A DNA stretch of 64,000 bases from Blastococcus sp. TF02-09 (GCF_003319105.1 NZ_QOHH01000009.1:124001-188000), one strand, 5' to 3'; positions 33,167 to 42,375 are shown, numbered from the stretch's first letter. Numbers and translations: made by a program. Notes: generated by a model not told the origin, from the letters alone.

Positions 33167-33790
33167 TCAGACCAGCTCGGGCACCCGGAGGCTGTGCAGC
33201 ACGACCTCGAACTCGGCCTCCTCGGTGACCATCACGCCCCGCGCGCCGGCGAACTCGTCTCGCATGGCCGAGATGGTGTCGCGGGTCGCGTCCAGGGCGG
33301 CGCGGTCGGCGTAGACGGTGGTGACCGAGCCGTGGCCGGTCCGCCGGTCGACGAGCAGGCTCAGGCTGCAGAAGCCGGGGAGGTCGTCCATGCGCGGGAC
33401 GATCTCGCGGCGGAACGCGTCCAGCGTCTCGTCGAGCACGGTCGGGTCGGTGCGGCTCCACAGGACGCGGGCGCACGAGTCGTCGGTCGCGGAGTGCAGC
33501 CGGTGCATCGTGGCGATCTCCCACTCCTGCACCTGGGTGTCGCGGGTGCCGAACCGGTCCGCGGCGCGGCGCCGCATCTCCGTCACCTTCTCGCGGCTGC
33601 CCGCCAGCGCCTCCGCGGTCGTCCAGCCGGTGGTGACGATGCACCGGCCGGAGGTGCGGTCGACGAGCAGGGACAGGCCGGTGTAGCCGTCCATCCCGGC
33701 CACGGCGGGCATGACGTGGTCGCGCACGTCGGCGATGCCCTCGTGCATGCGCTTCGGCTCGGCGGTGATCGTGGTGGTCCGGGCGTACAT
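33167..33790 (-). CDS. Double ABM-domain protein, copy 2
   Basis: 207 residues from ATG 33790. Two ferredoxin-like halves: MYARTTTITAEPKRMHEGIADVRDHVMPAVAGMDGYTGLSLLVDRTSGRCIVTTGW, and VLWSRTDPTVLDETLDAFRREIVPRMDDLPGFCSLSLLVDRRTGHGSVTTVY. Both halves keep the strand order of an ABM dimeric alpha/beta barrel. The C-terminal LHSLRVPELV matches copies 1 and 3. Converges on the DUF4916 gene with a 12-nt gap. Its leader shares a GGCGTCGCCGC-containing block with copy 3. Confidence 0.7.
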   Translation of the reverse strand: MYARTTTITAEPKRMHEGIADVRDHVMPAVAGMDGYTGLSLLVDRTSGRCIVTTGWTTAEALAGSREKVTEMRRRAADRFGTRDTQVQEWEIATMHRLHSATDDSCARVLWSRTDPTVLDETLDAFRREIVPRMDDLPGFCSLSLLVDRRTGHGSVTTVYADRAALDATRDTISAMRDEFAGARGVMVTEEAEFEVVLHSLRVPELV

Positions 33791-33845
33791 GACGCCCCCT
33801 TCCCGGGACAGGCGCGGCGCCCCTGCGGCGTCGCCGCAGGCGTCA
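33791..33845 (-). promoter_or_regulatory. Leader of double-ABM copy 2 with conserved inverted element
   Basis: On the minus strand: CCTGCGGCGACGCCGCAGG (a 19-nt palindrome with one central base), then GGCGCCGCGCC and TGTCCCGGGAAGGGGGCGTC before ATG. The order and letters match the leader of copy 3 (GCGGCGACGCCGC, then GGGGCACCGCCGCGCC, then a purine-rich stretch). Confidence 0.45.
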
Positions 33846-33907
33846 TCGTTCTCAGCTGGCCGAACGTGGTCCACGGACCAAGGTCACCGGTCGCGCGGTC
33901 TCGACGC

Positions 33908-34489
33908 TCAGCGGCTCGGGACCCCGATCGCCGCGGTCGCGGGCAGCAGTTCCGACCGGGCGCTCGTGACGAACTGGTCGCGGGCGGTATAGAACCGTTG
34001 CTGGGCCGCTTCCGCCTTCTGCGAGGTCTTGGTCGTCACCCTCTCGACTGCGTCGCTGTACTCGATCAGCGCATCGAACAGTTCGCGGCCCTGCTCGCTC
34101 AACGCGGCAGTAGCGCGCAACTGGAAAGTCGTGACTTCAGCGAAGACGTCTCGCCAGGTCGCGAGATAGGTGGAGCGGGTGGCCTCGAGCTCCGCGTCCG
34201 CCTTGTCCGCCAGCAGAACCCAGTAGGTGCGGCACGCCTCCGCATGAGCTGCGACGAGCCGGAGGAACGTCTCTGCTGCGGCGCGCCGGGTCTCCATCCA
34301 CGCATCGCTTTCACGGTCGAACCGTGCCTGGCCTTCCGCGTCTCGCTCGCGCTCCCACTGGCGCTCCTCCGCCGCCGCCTTGGCCTCACGATCCTGGCGC
34401 GCCAGCTTGCTTTGGTGCCGGTAGGTCAACACAGAGCCGAGAGTCGTCCCGGCGAGGGCGAGCACGCCACTTGCAATGATCGCGAACAT
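33908..34489 (-). CDS. Membrane-anchored coiled-coil protein, 193 aa
   Basis: ATG 34489; the longer upstream frame is Pro/Arg-rich and overlaps a divergent promoter region, so it is rejected. N-terminal single helix (MFAIIASGVLALAGTTLGSVLTY) at residues 1-23 is followed by a long charged helical stretch at about 24-110 (HQSKLARQDREAKAAAEERQWERERDAEGQARFDRESDAWMETRRAAAETF) and further helices to the end. It resembles 'hypothetical protein' anchors with cytoplasmic coiled coils. The GIY-YIG gene diverges from it with 116 nt between. Codon use appears less GC-extreme than in neighbours (ttccgcctt, gatcctgg), a mild sign of transfer. Confidence 0.6.
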   Translation of the reverse strand: MFAIIASGVLALAGTTLGSVLTYRHQSKLARQDREAKAAAEERQWERERDAEGQARFDRESDAWMETRRAAAETFLRLVAAHAEACRTYWVLLADKADAELEATRSTYLATWRDVFAEVTTFQLRATAALSEQGRELFDALIEYSDAVERVTTKTSQKAEAAQQRFYTARDQFVTSARSELLPATAAIGVPSR

Positions 34490-34605
34490 GCTCGGTCCAT
34501 CGGCATCACAGCGACGTTCATCGAGTGTCGCCCGACGCACGCCACTCCCAGGGATGAGCGCGTGGCCGAGGCAGCGCGCGCGAGGGCCGGCTTTCGGGAG
34601 GAGAC

Positions 34606-35160
34606 ATGGCGCTCGGTGATCTGCGCGGCGACGTCGTCGGCGTCCAGCAGGCGCGGGGGGCGGTGCCGGCGCAGCCGGGGCTCTACGCGTGGTGGGCACG
34701 ACCGGGCGCGCTCTCGGGAATCACCGGCCCGGCTCACCCCGTCGGCGAGCGCGAACTGCTCTACGTCGGACTGGCCCGGAGTGCGCCGTCGTCACGGGCC
34801 ACCTTGCACAGCCGGGTCGTGGGCAACCACATCCGCGGGACGACCGGGCAGTCGACCCTGCGGCGGACGCTCGCCTCGCTGCTGGTCGAGCAGGAGGGCT
34901 GGCGCAGCCGCTTCACCGACCGCCCTCTGCTGGTGCCCGAGGACGAGCAGCGACTCACCGCATGGATGGAGCAGCACCTGGCGCTGAGCTGGGCGGTGCA
35001 CGAGCAACCCTGGACGGTGGAGGCGCGGGTCATCACGGAGCTGGCACCGCCGCTCAACCAGTCGGCCAACTCCGCTCATCCGCTGTACCCGCACGTGCGC
35101 GAGGCCCGGCGCAGGTGGCGGGAGGCGGCACGACATGCACCGACTGAGCAGCGCGGCTAG
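34606..35160 (+). CDS. GIY-YIG nuclease-like domain protein
   Basis: 184 residues from ATG 34606 (GGGAGGAG just upstream). GIY-YIG features: PGLYAWWARPGAL (GLY strand, about residue 25), ELLYVGLARS (YVG strand, about 51), SRVVGNHIRGTTGQSTLRRTLASLL (the metal/Arg helix), and PLNQSANSAHPLYPHVREARRRWREAA at the end. Stand-alone GIY-YIG proteins in bacteria are nickases, homing endonuclease relatives or toxins. The catalytic Glu is not obvious: the final conserved residue here is Asn in LNQSAN, so nuclease activity should be doubted. Divergent from the membrane coiled-coil gene. Confidence 0.72.
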   Translation: MALGDLRGDVVGVQQARGAVPAQPGLYAWWARPGALSGITGPAHPVGERELLYVGLARSAPSSRATLHSRVVGNHIRGTTGQSTLRRTLASLLVEQEGWRSRFTDRPLLVPEDEQRLTAWMEQHLALSWAVHEQPWTVEARVITELAPPLNQSANSAHPLYPHVREARRRWREAARHAPTEQRG

Positions 35161-35213
35161 GGCGGGCGGACGCGTAGCCGTGGCCGTGGGAGGCCACCTA
35201 CCTCGGTGAGCGG

Positions 35214-36971
35214 TCAGGCGAGCAGGGCCGGAGTGCCCACCGCCGGGTCGAACAGCGTGGCGACGTCGGCCAGCGGCGCGGGCCTGCCGTAGAGCCAGCC
35301 CTGGCCGAAGCTGCAGCCGATGGCGCGCAGCTGGGCGTCCTGCTCCGCCGTCTCCACGCCTTCCGCGACGACGTCCAGACCCAGGACGTGGGCCATGCCG
35401 ACGATGCTGCGCAGCAGCGTCGCGCGCCTCGGCGAGGTGTTGATCGTCGCGATGAACGACGAGTCCAGCTTGAGGATCACGACGGGCAGGGTGTCGAGGC
35501 GGCTGAGCGAGGAGTAGCCGGTGCCGAAGTCGTCGATGGCGATGCCACAGCCCAATGCCCGCAGCTTGTCCAGGGCGGCGACCGCGGTCGAGGACTCGGC
35601 CTCCACCAGGCTCTCGGTCACCTCGATCACCGTCTCGCTGGCCGGCCAGCCCGTCTCGGCGAGCACCGCGCGCACCCGCGCGAGGTAGCCGGGGTCGGAC
35701 AGCTCGGACCCGGAGACGTTGACCCCCAGCCGCAGGCGGCGTCCGGTGGTGGCGTGCAGCTCGGCCAGCTGGGCGCACGCCGACCGGAACACGTGCTCGC
35801 CGAGGCGCGGCATGAGCCCGTGCCGCTCGGCGGCGGCGACGAACACCTCGGGCGACACCTCGCCGCGCTCGGGGTGGGTCCAGCGGGCCAGCGCCTCAAC
35901 GCCGACGATCGCGTCGGTGCGCATGTCGAGGATCGGCTGGAAGTGCACCGCCACCTCGCCGGCGTCGAGCGCGGCCCGGAGGTCGGAGACGAGGTCGGCG
36001 GAGTTGGGGCCGGCGCTGAGCGCGCACCGGCCGCGGCCGGCCGCCTTGGCGGTGTAGAGCGCGAGGTCGGCGTGGCGCATGAGCTGGGCGGCGCTCTCCC
36101 CGGGCTGGTGCTCGGCCACGCCGCACGACGTGCCGATCTCGGGGTGCCGGGCCCGCAGCTGCTCGACGAGGGTCAGCGCGGCGGGACCGCGCAGCCCGGG
36201 GAGCAGCAGGGCGAACTCGTCGCCGCCGTGCCGGGCCAGCGTCGCCGTCGGCGGCAGCGCCCGGCCCCACAGCTCGGCGACCTGGCGGAGGACCCGGTCG
36301 CCGGCGTCGTGACCCTGCCGGTCGTTGATCTCCTTGAAGTGGTCGAGGTCCAGCAGCGCCGCCGACATCGGCTCGCCGGTGCGGGCCACGCCCCGCATCA
36401 GCTCGTGCAGCGCCTGGTCGAAGCCACGCCGGTTGACCAGCCCGGTGAGCGGATCCCGGTTGGCGCTGGAGGCGCGCAGCACGAGCCCGCGGGTGACCAC
36501 GCTCAGGCCCAGCACCATCGCGTCGAGCGACAGGGCGATGGGCACGGCGACGTCGCCGCGCACCAGCAGGCCGGCGGTGAGCCCGCTGAGCGCGAGCGCC
36601 GTGTGGCCGATGGCGAGCGGCAGGCTGAAGAAGAAGCAGGCGGCCATGGCGAGGAAGCTGGTGAGCGCCCCGATCGCGAGCGCCGTCGGCACGTCGGGAC
36701 AGAGGACGACCCCGGCGACGACGACGACCGTGGCCTGCAGGACCGCGATGTGGAAGGCCGGCCGCGGCCAGCGGCTGCCGAACCGGAGGACGACGCCACC
36801 GGCGGCGAGTGCGGACACCGCCAGGCTGCTGACCAGCGCCCGCTCGGCCCACGGTGCGTCCGCGCCCAGGAGGGCGAGCAGGGTGGCGCACCCGCCGAAC
36901 AGGTACAGGGTCCCCAGCGCCTGGGTCATCACGCGCGGGGTGGCGACCTCGGGAACTGCCGACCACTTCAT
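35214..36971 (-). CDS. Membrane GGDEF-EAL protein (diguanylate cyclase/phosphodiesterase)
   Basis: 585 residues from ATG 36971; the frame extends to 37091 without a convincing start. Residues 1-165 carry six or so transmembrane helices of MASE type. GGDEF domain spans about 170-330 with intact GGDEF (249-253) in LARHGGDEFALLLPG. EAL domain spans about 335-575 with intact EAL (359-361) in IVGVEALARWTHP, then IDDFGTGYSSLSRL and VVAEGVETAEQ for metal binding. No RxxD inhibitory site precedes GGDEF. It could both make and hydrolyse cyclic di-GMP; the net direction cannot be predicted. It is isolated, with no adjacent receiver or effector gene. Confidence 0.9.
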   Translation of the reverse strand: MKWSAVPEVATPRVMTQALGTLYLFGGCATLLALLGADAPWAERALVSSLAVSALAAGGVVLRFGSRWPRPAFHIAVLQATVVVVAGVVLCPDVPTALAIGALTSFLAMAACFFFSLPLAIGHTALALSGLTAGLLVRGDVAVPIALSLDAMVLGLSVVTRGLVLRASSANRDPLTGLVNRRGFDQALHELMRGVARTGEPMSAALLDLDHFKEINDRQGHDAGDRVLRQVAELWGRALPPTATLARHGGDEFALLLPGLRGPAALTLVEQLRARHPEIGTSCGVAEHQPGESAAQLMRHADLALYTAKAAGRGRCALSAGPNSADLVSDLRAALDAGEVAVHFQPILDMRTDAIVGVEALARWTHPERGEVSPEVFVAAAERHGLMPRLGEHVFRSACAQLAELHATTGRRLRLGVNVSGSELSDPGYLARVRAVLAETGWPASETVIEVTESLVEAESSTAVAALDKLRALGCGIAIDDFGTGYSSLSRLDTLPVVILKLDSSFIATINTSPRRATLLRSIVGMAHVLGLDVVAEGVETAEQDAQLRAIGCSFGQGWLYGRPAPLADVATLFDPAVGTPALLA

Positions 36972-37116
36972 CCCCAGGTGATCGGTCGGGTCGACGGAGT
37001 CGTTGATGACGCCTCCCTCAGAGGGGTGGTGCGGCGCGGCCTGTGCTTGACCGCAGGCATCCAGGGTCTGCCCGCCGCGAGAGCTCCGCACGCGGAAGCG
37101 TTGGGCGCCACAGAAC

Positions 37117-40100
37117 TCAGCTGTGGGACGCCGCCAGCCGGGGGACCAGCTCCGCTCCGGCGGCCCCGGTGAGCGCGGAGCCGAGCACCACCGACCACGA
37201 CAACGGGTCCAGCGGCGTGCACCCGAAGAACCGGCTCAGACCGGGCGTCTGCACGATGGCGACGAGCACGGCCAGGGAGCCGGCGACCGTGGCGAGCACC
37301 AGCGGGCTGCGCCGGCCCATCCACGCCGTCTGCGCCAGCTGGGTGGCGATCAGCGCGGCCAGCCCCATGGTCCCGGCCCGTCCGGGGAACACCGGTGTCG
37401 CCTTGCCGATCGCCCACGCTCCGGTGGCGCCGGCGGTGGTCGCCGCCCCGCGGACGACGACCATGCGCCGCACCGCGTCGGTGAAGCCGCGGTGCGGGCC
37501 GGCACGCAGCACCGCGGCGAGCGGGTGCCCGGTGAGCGGACCGTCGTCGTCGGTATCGGTGACCTGCCGGGGCGCGGCCACGGCGACGGCCAGCGCGGGG
37601 AACATGTCCGTGAGCAGGTTGACCAGCAGCAGCTGCCGGGTGCCCAGCGGGGAGCGGCCGCCGACGGCGGTGCCGAGCACGGTGAACGCCACCTCGCCCG
37701 CGTTGCCGCCGACCAGGATGGACACCGCGTCGCGGACCCGGCCCCACATCGCCCGGCCCTCGGCGATCGCGTCGACCAGGCGGGTGAGGTCGAGGTCGGT
37801 GAGCACCAGGTCAGCAGCGGTGCGCGCGGCCGGGGACTCCGCGCCCTCGACGCCGACCCCGACGTCGGCCAGCCGGATCGCCGCGGCGTCGTTCACGCCG
37901 TCGCCGGTCATCGCCAGCGTCGCGCCGGCCCGCCGCAGCGCCGCCACCAGGGTCACCTTCTGCTCGGGGGAGAGCCGGGCGAACACGGCGGTGCCGGCGA
38001 CCATCCGCGCCCGCTCGGTGTCCGACGCGCGGGCCAGCTGGCTGCCGGTGACCACTCGGTCGGCGTCCGGGATGCCGGCCTCGGCGGCGATGGCGGCGGC
38101 GGTCTCGGGGTGGTCGCCGGTGGCGACGACGACCCGGACACCGGCGGCGCGCAGCTGCTCGACCGCCCGCACCGACGACTCCCGCAGCGTGTCGGCCATC
38201 CCGACCAGCCCGCGGAAGGTCAGCCCGTCGGCCGCCGCGTCGCAGTCGGTCGGGACGCCGTCGACTGCGCGGTCGGCGACGGCGAGCACCCGCAGCCCGG
38301 TGCCGGCCAGCTCCTTGACCCGGTCGCGCACGTCCGGGGCGTCGGTGCAGCGGCGGAGCACGACCTCGGGCGCCCCCTTGACGACCAGGCGACCGTCCCG
38401 GACGGCGACGGAGAACCCGCGGCCGGCCGCGAAGGCCAGGCTCGCGTCGGGGGCGCCGTCCCACGCGTCGCCGGCCGCCTCCAGGACGGCGCGGTCGGTC
38501 TCGTGCGCGCCGTCGTCCCCGTTGCCCATGCCGGCGGCTGCCAGTCGGAGCAGCTCGTCCTCCGACCCGTCCTCGGGCAGCAGCCGGGTCACCCGCAGCC
38601 GGTTCTCGGTGAGGGTGCCGGTCTTGTCGAAGCAGACGGTGTCGACCCGGCCGAGGGCCTCGAGCACCCGCGCGCTGCGCACCACCGCGCCGCGCCGCGA
38701 CAACCGGCGGGCCGCGGCCTGCTGGGCGACCGTCGCAACCAGCGGCAGCCCCTCGGGGACGGCGGCGACGGCGATGGCCACCCCCGAGGCCACCAACTCG
38801 CGCAGCGGCCGGCCCCACAGCACGCCGAGCAGGGTGACCGCCCCGCCGCCGGCGAGGGTGAGCGGCAGGACGGAGCGGGTGAGCTCGGCCAGCCGGGCCT
38901 GTACACCGGCCGGGGGAGCGGCGCCCCCGGCGGCCCGCGCGGCCCGGCCGGCCTGGGTCGCCTGCCCGACGGCGACGACGACGGCCCGCCCGCGCCCGGC
39001 GACGACCGTGGTGCCGTCGAAGAGCATGCAGCTGCGGTCGGCGACCTCGGCGCCCGGCGTCGGGGGCAGCGACTTGGCTACCGACAGCGACTCGCCGGTC
39101 AGGCCGGACTCGTCGACCTCCAGGTCGTCGACCTCGAGCAGCCGGGCGTCCGCGGTGACGACGTCGCCGGCCTCGACCAGGACGACGTCCCCGATCCGGA
39201 CGGCCGACGCGGGCACCTCCTCGGAGAAGCCGTCGGTCTCGCGGCGCACGGGGCTGTCCTGCTCGAGCAGCAGGCCCTCCAGCACCGTCTCGGCGCGCAG
39301 CCGCTGCAGGCCGCTGACGAGCGCGTTGATGACGGTGACGCTGCCGACCAGGATCGCGTCGGTGGCGTCGCCCAGCACGGCGGTCGCCGCCGCCCCCGTG
39401 GCGAGGACCGGAGTGAGCGGGTCGGCGAGCTCGGCGGTGACCGTGCGGGCGAACCGCGCCGGCCCGGAGACGACGGGGTGGGCGCGGACGGTGGCGACGG
39501 CGGCGGCCGCGCGGCCGGTGCGCCGCTCACCTCCTGCGGGCAGGTCGGCCAGCCGGCGCAGGACGTCGTCGGGCTCCAGCGCGTGCCACGGGGTGTGCAC
39601 GGTGGGCGCCGGCACGGGGCGGCGGGCGATGCGGGCGCCGATCCAGGCACCGGTGGCCATCGTGGTGGCGGTCGCCCACTTGCCCGGCGTCGTCGCCTTG
39701 CGCTGGCCGAAGCGCGCGCTGCCCACCGTGGCGAGCAGCCCGCCCAGGACGTTCCCGGTCAGGGCGGCGCCCGCCGCGCGGCGGCTGAACGCGCGGGCCT
39801 GCCGTGCCGCGGCGACGACCCGGCACGCGTCGGCGAGACCGGAGGAGGTGACCAGGTCGGCACCCCAGGCCGGCGCCCGGCCGTCGAGGACCGGCGCCAC
39901 CGCGACGTCGGCGGCGAGCAGCGCCGGGCCGTCGACGGCGGAGACGACCAGGACGCCGTGCCCGTCCTCCTGCAGCCGCCGGACCGTCGCGACGAGCGGC
40001 TCGTCGGCGGGGGCGACGTCGTCAGCCAGCCCGGCGATCTCGCCGGCGCCCACGTGCGCCGAGAGGACCAGCCGCAGCCCGGCGTCGCCGGCCGCGGTGA

Positions 40101-41595
40101 GCAGCGCCTCGGCGTACGGGTCGAGCTCGGGTGCGACGGTGACGGTGCCGACGCGGCGGCGGCCCTGGAGCAGGGAGCGGACCTCGCCGCCGGGGACGTG
40201 CGCCGTCGTGCGCGGGGGACCGAGCCGGACGCCGTCCTCGCCGGCGCTGCCGAGGAGGTGCGCGGCGGCGGTCCAGACGGCGGCGTCGTCCCAGCCGTCC
40301 GCCGACGCCGTGGCCTCCACGACCACGGGCGGACCGGTGCACAGCGCCGCGCCGTCGACGAGCACGGTGTCGACGCGGTCGAGCCTGCGGTAGGCCGAGC
40401 CGTCGAGGGGGAGGATGCCGCGGCGGGCGAGCAGCAGGCCGAGCGCGGCGGCGAAGGACTCCCGGCCCAGAACGGCGGCCTTCGGGGTGAGCGCCTTGAG
40501 CAGGTCCGCGGAGCGCCCAGGGCGGCGGGTGAGGGCGAGCACGCCCAGCGCCCCGGCGAGCTCGGTGGGCTCCAGGCGGGCGCGGTAGGTCTCGACCGGA
40601 CCGCGCGGCAGCGGGCCGGGGCGCGGACCGGGCGGCTGCTCGGGCTCGGCGGTGCCGGCGTCGGGCTCGGGCAGGCAGAGCTCGCGCTCGCGGCGGCGCC
40701 ACACCTGGCGGCGGGCCCGGATCTCGACGGCCTGCTCGATGGCGGCGACGGCGTTGAGCGCCGGCACGGTGGGGCTCTGGGTCAGGGACTGCAGCAGCGC
40801 GCCGGTGCCCTCGAAGAGGAGCTCGGTGCCGACCGGGCCGATGCGGTCCGACACCGCCTGCTTGAGCCAGTGCTGGGTGTCGATCAGCGCCATGAGCAGG
40901 GTGGCGTGCCGGGTGAGCGGGGGGATCGGCAACGCCCTGCCGAGGACGGCCACCCCGACGGCGGCGGTGTCGACGGCGGCGGCCGCGACCGCGGCCAGGA
41001 GCGGCTCGAGGTCGGCGGGGTGGTCGGGCCGCTGCGGGAACACGCCGGTGCCGCCGCGCGCCTGCTCGATCTCGGTGACCACGCCGACGACGTCGTCGAC
41101 ACCGACCTGCCTCGAGTCGACGGCGACCAGCACCCGGCCGAGGGCGTCGTTGACCGTGGCCCAGTGGACGCCCTCGAGCCGTTCGAGGTGGCGGCGGATC
41201 GCGGCCGTGGCGCCCGGTGTCCCGTCGTCGGCGGCGAGCTCGATCTGCAGGTGGTCCTTGTCGCGGTAGACCCGCCGGGTCGAGCGGGCGCTCGGCGGCT
41301 GAACCATGCCCTTGGCCGTGTGGACCAGCTCGTGCAGGTGCCCGCCGGGGATCGGGTCGGCGCCGGTGACCAGCGTGCCGACCGCTCGCGTGGTGTGCAC
41401 CGCCGCGCCGTGTGCCAGGTACCGGGAGCCGTCGATCCCGGCGCGGGCGACGCTGCGGGTGAGCGACGCCGTCCCCCCGAGCAGGCTCACGCCGGCCGCC
41501 ATCGGGACGGCGGCCAGTGCCGCGGTGGCGCCCACCAGACCGGCCGCCTCGCGGGCGGCGTTGCCGGCCGACGCGATGCGGCGGAGCAGGGCCAT
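37117..41595 (-). CDS. ctpI: CtpI-type cation-transporting P-type ATPase, 1,492 aa
   Basis: ATG 41595 (GGGGGTGCC upstream); the frame continues to 41649 without improvement. Long N-terminal extension of about 650 residues with hydrophobic segments (AAGLVGATAALAAVPMAAGVSLLGG) and an HMA-like part (LQIELAADDGTPGATAAIRRHLERLEGVHWATVND). The P-ATPase core follows: GLTGESLSV, phosphorylation site Asp990 in CFDKTGTLTE, TGDGVNDAAA and the C-terminal membrane helices. This architecture is typical of mycobacterial CtpI (about 1,630 residues), whose transported ion is not established. A large overlapping frame on the plus strand is a GC-rich shadow, not a gene. Confidence 0.85.
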   Translation of the reverse strand: MALLRRIASAGNAAREAAGLVGATAALAAVPMAAGVSLLGGTASLTRSVARAGIDGSRYLAHGAAVHTTRAVGTLVTGADPIPGGHLHELVHTAKGMVQPPSARSTRRVYRDKDHLQIELAADDGTPGATAAIRRHLERLEGVHWATVNDALGRVLVAVDSRQVGVDDVVGVVTEIEQARGGTGVFPQRPDHPADLEPLLAAVAAAAVDTAAVGVAVLGRALPIPPLTRHATLLMALIDTQHWLKQAVSDRIGPVGTELLFEGTGALLQSLTQSPTVPALNAVAAIEQAVEIRARRQVWRRRERELCLPEPDAGTAEPEQPPGPRPGPLPRGPVETYRARLEPTELAGALGVLALTRRPGRSADLLKALTPKAAVLGRESFAAALGLLLARRGILPLDGSAYRRLDRVDTVLVDGAALCTGPPVVVEATASADGWDDAAVWTAAAHLLGSAGEDGVRLGPPRTTAHVPGGEVRSLLQGRRRVGTVTVAPELDPYAEALLTAAGDAGLRLVLSAHVGAGEIAGLADDVAPADEPLVATVRRLQEDGHGVLVVSAVDGPALLAADVAVAPVLDGRAPAWGADLVTSSGLADACRVVAAARQARAFSRRAAGAALTGNVLGGLLATVGSARFGQRKATTPGKWATATTMATGAWIGARIARRPVPAPTVHTPWHALEPDDVLRRLADLPAGGERRTGRAAAAVATVRAHPVVSGPARFARTVTAELADPLTPVLATGAAATAVLGDATDAILVGSVTVINALVSGLQRLRAETVLEGLLLEQDSPVRRETDGFSEEVPASAVRIGDVVLVEAGDVVTADARLLEVDDLEVDESGLTGESLSVAKSLPPTPGAEVADRSCMLFDGTTVVAGRGRAVVVAVGQATQAGRAARAAGGAAPPAGVQARLAELTRSVLPLTLAGGGAVTLLGVLWGRPLRELVASGVAIAVAAVPEGLPLVATVAQQAAARRLSRRGAVVRSARVLEALGRVDTVCFDKTGTLTENRLRVTRLLPEDGSEDELLRLAAAGMGNGDDGAHETDRAVLEAAGDAWDGAPDASLAFAAGRGFSVAVRDGRLVVKGAPEVVLRRCTDAPDVRDRVKELAGTGLRVLAVADRAVDGVPTDCDAAADGLTFRGLVGMADTLRESSVRAVEQLRAAGVRVVVATGDHPETAAAIAAEAGIPDADRVVTGSQLARASDTERARMVAGTAVFARLSPEQKVTLVAALRRAGATLAMTGDGVNDAAAIRLADVGVGVEGAESPAARTAADLVLTDLDLTRLVDAIAEGRAMWGRVRDAVSILVGGNAGEVAFTVLGTAVGGRSPLGTRQLLLVNLLTDMFPALAVAVAAPRQVTDTDDDGPLTGHPLAAVLRAGPHRGFTDAVRRMVVVRGAATTAGATGAWAIGKATPVFPGRAGTMGLAALIATQLAQTAWMGRRSPLVLATVAGSLAVLVAIVQTPGLSRFFGCTPLDPLSWSVVLGSALTGAAGAELVPRLAASHS

Positions 41596-41696
41596 GGCAC
41601 CCCCGGTGGAACGACGGTCACCTTGAACGGTACGTCGTCGGCCGGTCATCGGCAGCGGCTCCCGGCGCGCACCCGGTGCGCGCCGGCCGCCGTCGG

Positions 41697-42317
41697 TCAG
41701 GCCATCTCGGGAACGCGCAGGTGATGGATGGCCAGCTCCATCTCGGCCACCTCGGTGACGTCCATGCCGGTCTGCCGGCTGAACTGCTCGCGCATGCCCC
41801 GGACCGCCTCGGCGGAGCCGTCGAGGGACCCGCGGCTGTCGTAGGTGGCGGTCAGGACCCCCATGCCGGTCTGCCGGTCGACCATCAGGCTGACGCTGCA
41901 GAAGCCGGCGATGTCGTCCAGCCGCGGCACGATCCCCGTGCGGAAGGTCTCGACCATCTCGTCCAGGCGGGCGGGGTCACCGCGGGTCCAGGTGACGCGG
42001 CAGCACGCGCCCTCGGGTGCCTGGTGCGCGCGGTGCAGGAGCGCGATCTCCCATTCCTGGACGTCGAAGCTGCCGCCCAGCGCGTCGGCGGCCTGCTGGC
42101 GCATGGCACGGACGGCGTCCCTGCTGGCGCCCATCGTCTCGGCGGAGTCCCAGCTGGTGGTGACGATGCAGCGGCCGGAGTCGCGGTCGCAGAGCATGGA
42201 CAGGCCCATGCACCCGGGCATGCTCTGCACGGTCGGCATGACCTCGTCGCGGACGTGGGCGATGCCGTCGTCGATGCGCTGCGGGTCGGCCTGGACGGTG
42301 GTGGATCGGGCGTACAT
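41697..42317 (-). CDS. Double ABM-domain protein, copy 3
   Basis: 206 residues from ATG 42317 with GAGGAGGGC just upstream. Halves: MYARSTTVQADPQRIDDGIAHVRDEVMPTVQSMPGCMGLSMLCDRDSGRCIVTTSW and VTWTRGDPARLDEMVETFRTGIVPRLDDIAGFCSVSLMVDRQTGMGVLTATY. It shares the MYAR-T start, the V-W-x-R-x-DP-x-LDE turn between halves, and the HLRVPEM end with copies 1 and 2. The leader block GCGGCGACGCCGC about 60 nt upstream is shared with copy 2. It lies 102 nt downstream of the CtpI ATPase start on the same strand and is probably transcribed before it. Confidence 0.7.
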   Translation of the reverse strand: MYARSTTVQADPQRIDDGIAHVRDEVMPTVQSMPGCMGLSMLCDRDSGRCIVTTSWDSAETMGASRDAVRAMRQQAADALGGSFDVQEWEIALLHRAHQAPEGACCRVTWTRGDPARLDEMVETFRTGIVPRLDDIAGFCSVSLMVDRQTGMGVLTATYDSRGSLDGSAEAVRGMREQFSRQTGMDVTEVAEMELAIHHLRVPEMA

Positions 42318-42375
42318 GCCGCCCTCCTCTCGGAATGGCGCGGCGGTGCCCCGGCGGCGTCGCCGCGCCCGCCAT
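42318..42375 (-). promoter_or_regulatory. Leader of double-ABM copy 3 with conserved element
   Basis: Reads on the minus strand GCGGCGACGCCGCCGGGGC, ACCGCCGCGCC, ATTCCGAGAGGAGGGCGGC, then ATG. The GCGGCGACGCCGC palindromic block, following GC box and spacing match copy 2. Confidence 0.45.

Noticed and set aside
36972-37091. Upstream extension of the GGDEF-EAL gene
   Set aside because: The extra residues include no hydrophobic or family-like segment and no credible start codon; ATG 36971 directly precedes the membrane domain.
37123-41724. A 1,533-residue open frame on the plus strand opposite the CtpI gene
   Set aside because: It is the antisense shadow of a very GC-rich gene. Composition is Gly/Arg/Gln/His-heavy with no recognisable domain, while the minus strand shows complete P-type ATPase motifs.
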